A stretch of DNA of 5,831 nt from contig CALLWN010000024.1 of the NCBI GenBank assembly GCA_938016505.1, positions 1-5,831 on the forward strand, in the 5' to 3' direction. The notes beneath the pieces were generated by a model that was not told the origin of the DNA, searched no databases, and was given only the letters and a program-made list of their open reading frames with translations. This document shows, in pieces, positions 1 to 5,831 of the stretch. Within the stretch, counting starts at the first letter, position 1. Every line of letters starts with the position of its first letter. Position numbers and translations under genes: made by a program. Origin of the DNA: an uncultured Sphingomonadaceae bacterium. GTDB lineage: Bacteria > Pseudomonadota > Alphaproteobacteria > Sphingomonadales > Sphingomonadaceae.

Positions 1-444
1 AACCCGCGCGGCAGCCCCGACCTCGTGTTCGAGCGGGCGCACCAGGATTCGCTCGGGGTCTCGACCAGCCTCGTCAAGCCGTTCCAGGGCCGGGTGCTCT
101 ACACCGAGGATCTGGCGGGCCGGCGGTTCACCTTCTACGCCCCGCAGGTGTGGACCAGGCAGCGCCGGATCCTGATGCCGACCGCCTCCATCCTCGGCAC
201 CCACCTGTGCAACGCCCATGAGGTGGTCCGGATGAATGACATGATTGCCGCCGGCCTCCTCGATGTGACCGTGCCGACGGTCGTGCCATGGAACGGCCTG
301 CCCGAGGCCCACCAGGCGATGTGGGAGAATCGCCACACCGGGGCGACCTATGTCGTCAACCATGCGCTCCCGGCGCTGGGCCTGCGCAGCCGGGACGAGC
401 TTTTCGAACTGTGGGCGGCGGGCGTCACGCCCGGGCAAGCCTGA
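1..444 (+). CDS. pcs: Propionyl-CoA synthase, C-terminal acrylyl-CoA reductase domain (5' end cut off)
   Basis: Only the last 147 codons are present. The reading frame is open from base 1 and ends at TGA 442-444, so the GTG at 25 is an internal codon and not a start. The protein end resembles the C-terminus of crotonyl-CoA carboxylase/reductase, a medium-chain NADPH-dependent enoyl-CoA reductase: GSPDLVFER near the window start, then ILGTH with a conserved His (codon 202-204), then a LPEAHQAMWENRH segment that parallels IPAAHTKMYRNQH of CCR. Because mcr and accA follow directly, I infer that this is the reductase domain of the trifunctional propionyl-CoA synthase. That enzyme has acyl-CoA synthetase, enoyl-CoA hydratase and reductase domains, and converts 3-hydroxypropionate to propionyl-CoA using ATP, CoA and NADPH. 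The domains that would prove this lie outside the window, so a stand-alone CCR or acrylyl-CoA reductase remains possible. It ends 16 bp before mcr. Confidence 0.78.
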   Translation, partial: NPRGSPDLVFERAHQDSLGVSTSLVKPFQGRVLYTEDLAGRRFTFYAPQVWTRQRRILMPTASILGTHLCNAHEVVRMNDMIAAGLLDVTVPTVVPWNGLPEAHQAMWENRHTGATYVVNHALPALGLRSRDELFELWAAGVTPGQA

Positions 445-447
445 CCA

Positions 448-454
448 GGGGGAG
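448..454 (+). promoter_or_regulatory. Ribosome binding site of mcr
   Basis: A GGGGGAG run ends 6 bases before the ATG at 461, which is ideal spacing for a Shine-Dalgarno sequence. It lies in the 16-bp gap after the upstream stop. It is the main reason for choosing 461 over the later in-frame ATGs at 470 and 512. Confidence 0.7.
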
Positions 455-460
455 ACGGGG

Positions 461-3400
461 ATGACGACCATGGCTGCGACGCGCAAGCGCCCTTCAAGGA
501 AGCCCGGCCCGATGCCGGCGCTCACCGGTCGGCTCGCCGGCAAGGTCGCGATCGTGACTGGCGCTGCCGGCAACATCGGCGGCGAGATCACCCGCCAGTA
601 TCTGCGCGAGGGCGCGATCGTGGTGATGACGGGGCGCACCCGCGAGCGGATCGAGGCGGCGCGCGCAGCCGTTCTCGAGGCCACCGGCGCCCACCCCGAC
701 CAGGTCGCGACCGTCGTGCTCGACGGGGCCGACCCGGATTCGGTCAGGGCCGGGGTCGCCGAGGTGGTGGCCCGCTTCGGGCGGATCGACATTCTCGTCA
801 ACAACGCCGGCTCGGCAGGCCCCAAGCAGCCGCTCGAGAATGTGCCGATCACGGCCGACGAGCTCGCAGCCCTCAAGGCCCGTGGCCTCACCGACGATGA
901 AACCGTGCCGGCCGCGATGCGCAACATCCTCGGCGTTGCCTGGAACATGGCGCGGGCCTGCGCTCCGCACATGGCCGCAGGCGGCAGCATCATCAACGTC
1001 TCGACCATCTTCTCGCGCACGCCCTATTTCGGGCGCACCGCCTATGTGGTGCCCAAGGCGGCCATGAATGCGCTCTCGCGCGAGCTCAGCCTCGAGCTCG
1101 GGCCGAAGGGGATCCGGGTCAATCTCGTCTATCCCGGCCCGATCGAGAGCGACCGGATCCGCACGGTGTTCGCGGCAATGGACAGGATGCGCGGCGACCC
1201 GGCCGGCACGACCGCCAGGCAATTCTCCGACATGATGTCGCTCAACCGCGACCTTGCCCGCGCAGACGGGGAAAAGGCCTTCCCGACGCCTGCCGATGTC
1301 GCTGCCACCATCGTCTTCCTCGGCTCGGACGACAGTGCGGCACTGAACGGCCACGACATCGAGGTGACCCACGGGATGACCGTGCGCAAGGAGAGCCGCT
1401 CCACCTGGCTGGCGCGGCCGACCATGCGGTCGATGGACGGCACCGGCCTTGCCGTCCTGATCGCAGGCGGCGAGCAGTGGGAGGATGCGCTCGAAATCGC
1501 GAAGGTCCAGGTGGCAGCTGGCGCCCATGTCCTGCTGGGCCTCTCGCGCCAGGCTGATGTGGCGCTTGCCCAGGCCCGGGCGCGGGCCGAGAATGCGACC
1601 GACCGGCTGTCGATCGTCCGCTTCAACCGCACCGACCTTCCCGGCATGGAAAGGGCGCTCGCCGACTTCACGGCGGAGACGCTGCCAATCACCTCGGCGC
1701 TCATCATGCCGGCCAGGGGGCCGGGTGCCCTTGCCGGCACCGTCGTCGACGCAAGCGACGAGGATGTGACCGCCTTCATGGATGTCGAGCTTCTGGGCGC
1801 GATCGCGATCGCCCGCACACTCAGCCGCTACTGGAAGCTGCACGACAATCTGGTGCAGGATCCGCGGTTCGTCTTCCTCTCCAACCCGACCGACGGCCGC
1901 GGCGACATCCTCGCCAACATGCTGCGCGCAGGTCTCGAGCAGCTCATCCGGGTGTGGCGCGACGAATCCGAGCTTGACGTGAAATACGGCCGCAGGCGGC
2001 AGGCCGAATGGGGCAACCAGATCGTCCGCTTCTCCAACAGCGAGGCCGAGAATCTCCGCTTCGCCGCCGGCCATGCCGCGCGGGTTCTCCTGAAGGAGAA
2101 CCGCATCCGCGAAGTCACGCTCTATGTGCCCGAGAGTATCGGCGAGGCGACCGGCTCGCGCAAGGCGATGCCAGGCTTCTCCGAGAACATCACCGGCCTC
2201 CACCTCGGCAAGGTCGCGCTCATCACCGGCGGCTCGGCCGGGATCGGCGGCCAGGTCGCGCGCCTGCTCGCGCTTGCCGGGGGCAAGGTGATGATGGTGG
2301 CGCGGCGCGAGAGCGAGCTGGCGGTTGCCCGCGCCCGGATCGTCTCGGAGCTCGAGGATGTGGGCTTTGCGGGCGTCGAGCGGCGGGTGCGCACGCTCGC
2401 CGGAATCGATGTCGCCGATTTTGACTCGCTCAAGCGCGCCGTCGACGAGACTTTGAAGGCGTTCGGCCGGATCGACTATCTCATCAACAATGCCGGCGTC
2501 GCCGGCGCCGAGGAGATGGTGGTCGACATGGACCCGGCGGCCTGGACCCACACGCTCGATGCCAACCTTGTTTCCAACTATGTCCTCATGCACCATGTCG
2601 TGCCGCTGATGAAGGCCCAGGGCTCGGGCTATGTGCTCAATGTCTCAAGCTATTTCGGTGGCGAGAAGTTCCTTGCCGTCGCCTACCCCAACCGCGCCGA
2701 CTATGCCGTCTCCAAGGCCGGCCAGCGTGCCATGGTCGAAAGCCTCGCCCGCTATCTCGGCCCGGAAATCCAGTTCAACGCGATCGCGCCCGGCCCGGTC
2801 GATGGCGACCGGCTTCAGGGCGTGGGAGGCAAGCCCGGCCTGTTCGAGCGGCGCGGCCGGCTCATCCTCGAGAACAAGCGGCTGAACGCGGTCCATGCTG
2901 CTGTCGTCAAGGCCATTCGCCGCGGCGCGCGGGTCGAGGCGGTGCTCGCCAGGCTCGCCCGCAACGACACCGCGCAGATGAGCCACGACCCCAGCAGCCC
3001 GCGCGAGCTGCGTGACCTCGCACTCGCCTGCGCGCGCGAGGGCGATGGGGTCTGCACCTGGGACCGGTTCCTGCTCACCCCGAAGGTGGCGGCGCGGCTG
3101 GTGCGCCGCCTGCGGCTCGGCGGCTATTTCCTCGACGCGCCGGGCTGGACCGACCGGCCTGCCACTGCCGAGGCCGACGAGGGCTGGCTGCTGCGAGTCC
3201 CGCCGGATGATGTGCCCTGGCTTCCCGCCGACCGGATCAGGGGAGAGGCAGTCAAGGTGCGTTCGGGCGTGCTTTCCCAGCTTCACCTCGGCAACATGCC
3301 GACCGAGGCCGATGTCGCCCAGGCGACCGTCTTCTTCCTCGCCGACCGGGCGGTCTCGGGCGAAACCTTCATGCCCTCGGGCGGGCTCTCGGTCGAGCGT

Positions 3401-4171
3401 TCGACGACCGAGCGCGAACTGTTCGGCAGCCCGAAGCAGGAACGGCTCGACATGATGCGCGGGCGAACGGTCTGGCTCATCGGCGAGCATCTGACCGACT
3501 ATCTCGCCGAGGCCGCGCGCCAGTTCGTGGAGGATTGCCATGTCGCCCGGGTCGTGTTCCTGGCAGCGACCGAGGCTGGCGCCAGGGCGCTCAGGGCCCA
3601 GCTCGACGCGCTTCCCGAAGGGAGCGTCGAGTGCATCCTCTGCACCGGCGGGGTGGAAGCCGCGATGGACGAGGCGCTCGCGCGCTGGGGCCGGCCGACG
3701 ACGGTTGTCTCCACCCCGTTCACGCCGCTCCCCGACCGGCTGTTCGACGCCGACAACCCGCTCACCCCGGCCGACTTCCGCGGGCTCGTCGCAGACAATC
3801 TCACCCACCATTTCGAGGTTGCGCGCAAGGCCTCGCTCTATGACGGCTGCCAGATCGTCATCGCCTCGCCCGATGTGCCGATGGGAACGGCGGGCCCGGC
3901 GTTTGCGCTTGCCAACTTCCTCAAGACCACCCTCCACGCCTTCACCGTCACGCTTGCGGTCGAGAATGAGCGGCTGGTCCATGACGTGCCCGTCAACCAG
4001 ATCAACATGACCCGCCGGGTCCGCTCGGAGGAGCCGCGGAACCTCGACGAGCATCTGGAGGAAGTGAAGCGCTTCGCCCGCGCCGTGCTGCTCGCCGGCG
4101 CACCGCTTCCCGATGCCGAGGATTCGCGCTACCGCGCCCGCATCTATCGCGGCATGGCCATGACGGTGTGA
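461..4171 (+). CDS. mcr: Bifunctional malonyl-CoA reductase (NADPH), malonate-semialdehyde-forming and 3-hydroxypropionate-forming
   Basis: The 1236-aa cytosolic protein reduces malonyl-CoA to malonate semialdehyde and then to 3-hydroxypropionate, using two NADPH. It has two SDR halves. The N-half carries TGAAGNIG at 33-40, NNAG at 114-117, Ser181 and Y195xxxK199. The C-half carries TGGSAGIG at 589-596, NNAG at 676-679, Ser729/Ser730 and Y748xxxK752. Each is followed by a degenerate Rossmann-like module (about 328-556 and 1000-1236) without a Tyr-Lys pair. A helical insert at about 790-930 interrupts the C-half SDR. In the Chloroflexus aurantiacus enzyme (about 1220 aa) the N-half reduces the semialdehyde and the C-half reduces malonyl-CoA. 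Recalled stretches match closely, including [32 protein letters not shown] and the C-terminal RGMAMTV (RGRAITV in Chloroflexus). It is unrelated to the archaeal malonyl-CoA reductase, which belongs to the aspartate-semialdehyde dehydrogenase family. Start 461 has the best ribosome binding site; ATG 512 would give 1219 aa and fits the Chloroflexus N-terminus better. It overlaps accA by 4 bp. Confidence 0.95.
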   Translation: MTTMAATRKRPSRKPGPMPALTGRLAGKVAIVTGAAGNIGGEITRQYLREGAIVVMTGRTRERIEAARAAVLEATGAHPDQVATVVLDGADPDSVRAGVAEVVARFGRIDILVNNAGSAGPKQPLENVPITADELAALKARGLTDDETVPAAMRNILGVAWNMARACAPHMAAGGSIINVSTIFSRTPYFGRTAYVVPKAAMNALSRELSLELGPKGIRVNLVYPGPIESDRIRTVFAAMDRMRGDPAGTTARQFSDMMSLNRDLARADGEKAFPTPADVAATIVFLGSDDSAALNGHDIEVTHGMTVRKESRSTWLARPTMRSMDGTGLAVLIAGGEQWEDALEIAKVQVAAGAHVLLGLSRQADVALAQARARAENATDRLSIVRFNRTDLPGMERALADFTAETLPITSALIMPARGPGALAGTVVDASDEDVTAFMDVELLGAIAIARTLSRYWKLHDNLVQDPRFVFLSNPTDGRGDILANMLRAGLEQLIRVWRDESELDVKYGRRRQAEWGNQIVRFSNSEAENLRFAAGHAARVLLKENRIREVTLYVPESIGEATGSRKAMPGFSENITGLHLGKVALITGGSAGIGGQVARLLALAGGKVMMVARRESELAVARARIVSELEDVGFAGVERRVRTLAGIDVADFDSLKRAVDETLKAFGRIDYLINNAGVAGAEEMVVDMDPAAWTHTLDANLVSNYVLMHHVVPLMKAQGSGYVLNVSSYFGGEKFLAVAYPNRADYAVSKAGQRAMVESLARYLGPEIQFNAIAPGPVDGDRLQGVGGKPGLFERRGRLILENKRLNAVHAAVVKAIRRGARVEAVLARLARNDTAQMSHDPSSPRELRDLALACAREGDGVCTWDRFLLTPKVAARLVRRLRLGGYFLDAPGWTDRPATAEADEGWLLRVPPDDVPWLPADRIRGEAVKVRSGVLSQLHLGNMPTEADVAQATVFFLADRAVSGETFMPSGGLSVERSTTERELFGSPKQERLDMMRGRTVWLIGEHLTDYLAEAARQFVEDCHVARVVFLAATEAGARALRAQLDALPEGSVECILCTGGVEAAMDEALARWGRPTTVVSTPFTPLPDRLFDADNPLTPADFRGLVADNLTHHFEVARKASLYDGCQIVIASPDVPMGTAGPAFALANFLKTTLHAFTVTLAVENERLVHDVPVNQINMTRRVRSEEPRNLDEHLEEVKRFARAVLLAGAPLPDAEDSRYRARIYRGMAMTV
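496..502 (+). promoter_or_regulatory. Possible internal ribosome binding site for a shorter Mcr
   Basis: AAGGAAG lies 9 bases upstream of the in-frame ATG at 512, which is Met18 of the long form. Translation from there would begin [11 protein letters not shown], close to the recalled Chloroflexus start MSGTGRLAGK. This is an alternative or additional start; the stronger-looking site at 448-454 argues for the longer product. Confidence 0.3.
4168..4171 (+). other. GTGA stop/start overlap coupling mcr and accA
   Basis: The GTG start of accA (4168-4170) overlaps the TGA stop of mcr (4169-4171). No purine-rich Shine-Dalgarno sequence is visible in the 25 bases upstream, so accA translation probably depends on ribosomes finishing mcr. 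The start is supported by the family N-terminus beginning at this codon. Confidence 0.75.
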
Positions 4172-5109
4172 CGACCTATCTCGAGTTCGAAGCAGGGGTT
4201 GCAGCGCTGGAAACCAGCGCGGCGAAAGCCGAGGCTGCCGGCGAGGCGGCGGAGGCGGCGCAGCTGCGCGAGCGCGCCGAGCGCCAGCTGAAGGACCTCT
4301 ATGTCCGCCTGACGCCCTGGCAGCGCACCCAGGTCGCCCGCCACCCGGGGCGGCCGCACATCCCTCACTATCTCGCCGGCCTGTTCACCGACGTGCTGCC
4401 GCTGGCCGGCGACCGGCTCTACGCCGATGACCCGGCGATCACCGGCGCCCTTGCCCGGTTCAACGGCCGCAGCATCGTCGTCATCGGCCATGCCAAGGGC
4501 GAGGACACCGAGAGCCGGGTGCGCCACAATTTCGGCATGGCCCGGCCCGAGGGCTATCGCAAGGCGCAGCGTCTCATGGACATGGCCGACCGGTTCGGGC
4601 TCCCCGTCGTCACCCTCGTCGACACGCCCGGCGCCTTCCCGGGCATCGAGGCCGAGGAGCGCGGCCAGGCCGAGGCGATTGCCCGCACCACCGAGACCTG
4701 TCTTTCGCTCGGCGTGCCGCTGGTCGCCCTCATCGTCGGGGAAGGCGGCTCGGGAGGGGCGATCGCGATTGCCGCAGGCAACCGGGTGCTCATGCTCGAG
4801 CACAGCGTCTACTCGGTCATCTCGCCCGAAGGCTGCGCCTCCATCCTGTGGCGGACGCCCGCCGGCCGGGACAGCAAGGCCGCAGACGCCGCCGAGGCGA
4901 TGAAGGTGACTGCCGCCGACCTGCTGCGGCTCGGCGTGATCGACCGCATCATCTACGAGCCCGTGGGCGGCGCGCACCGTGACCACGCCCTGACGCTGAG
5001 GCGGGTGGCAACCGCGCTCGAGGAGGAGCTGTCCGCGCTCGCGGGCCTGGGCCGCGACCAGCTGCGCGAGGGCCGGCGCGAAAAGTTCCTGAAGATGGGC
5101 GCGCTCTGA
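4168..5109 (+). CDS. accA: Acetyl-CoA carboxylase carboxyltransferase, alpha subunit
   Basis: The protein is 313 aa, normal for AccA. With AccD it forms the carboxyltransferase that moves CO2 from carboxybiotin on AccB to acetyl-CoA, making malonyl-CoA. Family motifs are intact: the LEFE start at 5-8, AGDRLYADD at 80-88, IGHAKG at 106-111, [13 protein letters not shown] at 121-133, DTPGAFPG at 152-159, [11 protein letters not shown] at 163-173, the GEGGSGGA oxyanion-hole loop at 191-198, and [14 protein letters not shown] at 215-228. The C-terminal region has EPVGGAHRD at 264-272. The GTG start overlaps the mcr stop. Its place behind mcr ties malonyl-CoA supply to malonyl-CoA use. Whether this is the only accA of the cell, serving fatty acid synthesis, or a second pathway-specific copy cannot be told from the window. 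AccB, AccC and AccD are not encoded here. In some bacteria the same complex or a relative also carboxylates propionyl-CoA. Confidence 0.95.
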   Translation: MTTYLEFEAGVAALETSAAKAEAAGEAAEAAQLRERAERQLKDLYVRLTPWQRTQVARHPGRPHIPHYLAGLFTDVLPLAGDRLYADDPAITGALARFNGRSIVVIGHAKGEDTESRVRHNFGMARPEGYRKAQRLMDMADRFGLPVVTLVDTPGAFPGIEAEERGQAEAIARTTETCLSLGVPLVALIVGEGGSGGAIAIAAGNRVLMLEHSVYSVISPEGCASILWRTPAGRDSKAADAAEAMKVTAADLLRLGVIDRIIYEPVGGAHRDHALTLRRVATALEEELSALAGLGRDQLREGRREKFLKMGAL

Positions 5110-5131
5110 GAGCCCGGCCGGGTTTCATGCC

Positions 5132-5788
5132 ATGACCCTGCGCCTCGTCATCGGCAATCGCGCCTATTCCTCCTGGTCGCTCCGGGGCTGGCTCGCCGCG
5201 AAACAGTCGGGCCTTGTCTTCGAGACGCTGTTCTGGCCGCTCTACGAAGCCGACTGGGAAGAGAAAAGGCGCCGGCCCGAGCTCGCGCCCTCGGGCGGCA
5301 AGGTGCCCGTGCTGTGGGATGGCGCGGTCGCCTCGTGGAACGCACTCGGCATCATCGACCATCTCGACCGGCTCTCGGGCGGCAGCCGCTTCTGGCCGGC
5401 CGATTTGTCTGCGCGGGCCTTCGCCATGTCGGTCGCGGCCGAGATGCAGGCCGGCTTCCAGGCGCTGCGCGGCTTCTGCCCGATGAACACGCGCGCCCAC
5501 CATCCCGGTTTCGCCGTCTCGCCCGACGCTGCGGCCGATGTCCGCCGGGTCGAGGCGCTGTTTGAGGAAGGGCTGGCCCGCTTCGGCGGGCCGTGGCTCG
5601 CCGGGCCCGACTGGGGCGCTGCCGACATCATGTTCACGCCGGTCGCCAGCCGTTTCACAACCTATGCCGTCGCGCTTTCCCCCGCCGCCGAGGGGCTCCG
5701 CCAGCGCCTGATGGCCCACCCCTTCATGGCCGAGTGGATGGCTGCCGCCGCGACCGAGGGCCATGTGCTGGCCCGCTTCGAATTCTGA
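5132..5788 (+). CDS. Glutathione S-transferase-like protein
   Basis: The 218-aa cytosolic protein has the two-domain GST layout: a thioredoxin-like N-domain (about 1-82) and an all-helical C-domain (about 90-210). Visible motifs are YSSWSLRGW at 12-20, where Ser13/Ser14 is the expected thiolate-activating position, and KVPVLWDG at 57-64 with the cis-Pro at 59. In the C-domain, AAEMQAGFQALR at 102-113 and the N-capping AGPDWGAADIMFTPVASRF at 157-175 are typical of this bacterial GST group. The usual Asp/Glu-Ser pair that holds the gamma-glutamyl end of glutathione is replaced by Asn70-Ala71, so glutathione binding may be weak or different. The gene follows accA by 22 bp on the same strand and probably shares its transcript, though no good Shine-Dalgarno sequence is seen before the ATG. 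The substrate is unknown. A role in handling reactive intermediates of the neighbouring pathway is only a guess. Confidence 0.85.
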   Translation: MTLRLVIGNRAYSSWSLRGWLAAKQSGLVFETLFWPLYEADWEEKRRRPELAPSGGKVPVLWDGAVASWNALGIIDHLDRLSGGSRFWPADLSARAFAMSVAAEMQAGFQALRGFCPMNTRAHHPGFAVSPDAAADVRRVEALFEEGLARFGGPWLAGPDWGAADIMFTPVASRFTTYAVALSPAAEGLRQRLMAHPFMAEWMAAAATEGHVLARFEF

Positions 5789-5831
5789 CCGCGACCTCGG
5801 CCCGCCTTGCGGCCGCATCGCCATCGGCTAG

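Noticed and set aside
25..444. A small stand-alone gene starting at GTG 25
   Set aside because: The frame is open upstream to base 1 and the residues before GTG 25 (PRGSPDL) continue the CCR-like alignment, so this is the tail of a longer gene.
350..460. Extended mcr start upstream of 461
   Set aside because: The frame is open there, but it would overlap the upstream gene by about 95 bp, and the strong ribosome binding site sits right before 461.
494..2596. Long open frame on the minus strand (about 700 codons) opposite mcr
   Set aside because: It lies wholly inside mcr, has low-complexity Arg/Gly/His/Asp-rich content and no recognisable domain. High GC at third positions makes stop-free antisense frames common.
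2645..4054. Second long minus-strand open frame (about 469 codons) opposite mcr
   Set aside because: Same reason: it mirrors the strongly supported mcr reading frame and shows no motif of its own.
5113..5122. Perfect 10-bp palindrome CCCGGCCGGG between accA and the GST-like gene, followed by TTT
   Set aside because: It has no loop for a stable hairpin and only three Ts, so it is not a credible terminator; such GC palindromes are frequent by chance here.
5798..5815. Possible hairpin (CGGCC / GGCCG with an 8-base loop) after the GST-like gene
   Set aside because: The stem is only 5 bp and no T-run follows, so it does not support an intrinsic terminator.
4949..5824. Minus-strand open frame opposite the accA end and the GST-like gene
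   Set aside because: The plus-strand frames have clear family motifs; the reverse product is low-complexity and its frame is explained by GC bias.

Overview
The window looks like a piece of a GC-rich alphaproteobacterial chromosome, possibly a sphingomonad or an Erythrobacter/Porphyrobacter-like aerobic anoxygenic phototroph. The clues are strong G/C bias at third codon positions, an AccA with an alphaproteobacterial-style N-terminus (MTTYLEFE), and a large two-part malonyl-CoA reductase of the type known from Chloroflexus and from a few marine phototrophic proteobacteria such as Erythrobacter sp. NAP1. The taxonomic assignment is an inference from recalled families; no search was run.

Layout, all on the + strand and tightly packed. 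(1) 1-444: the 3' end of a medium-chain dehydrogenase/reductase gene whose protein end resembles crotonyl-CoA carboxylase/reductase. In this context it is best read as the C-terminal acrylyl-CoA reductase domain of propionyl-CoA synthase (pcs). (2) 461-4171: a complete bifunctional malonyl-CoA reductase (mcr, 1236 aa) with two active short-chain-dehydrogenase modules, each followed by a degenerate Rossmann-like module. (3) 4168-5109: accA, the carboxyltransferase alpha subunit of acetyl-CoA carboxylase, whose GTG start overlaps the mcr stop in GTGA. (4) 5132-5788: a glutathione S-transferase-like protein with an altered glutathione-binding motif. The last 43 bases (5789-5831) hold no recognisable feature.

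The first three genes encode consecutive steps, placed in reverse biochemical order: acetyl-CoA to malonyl-CoA (AccA with partners outside the window), malonyl-CoA to 3-hydroxypropionate (Mcr, 2 NADPH), and 3-hydroxypropionate to propionyl-CoA (Pcs, ATP, CoA and NADPH). This is the carboxylating and reducing arm of the 3-hydroxypropionate bi-cycle. In a proteobacterium it may serve as an anaplerotic CO2-fixing or NADPH-consuming module, or in co-assimilation of organic substrates; whether the rest of the cycle exists cannot be seen here. The spacings (16 bp, 4-bp overlap, 22 bp) argue for one transcript with its promoter upstream of the window. No RNA genes, mobile elements, CRISPR arrays or convincing terminators were seen.
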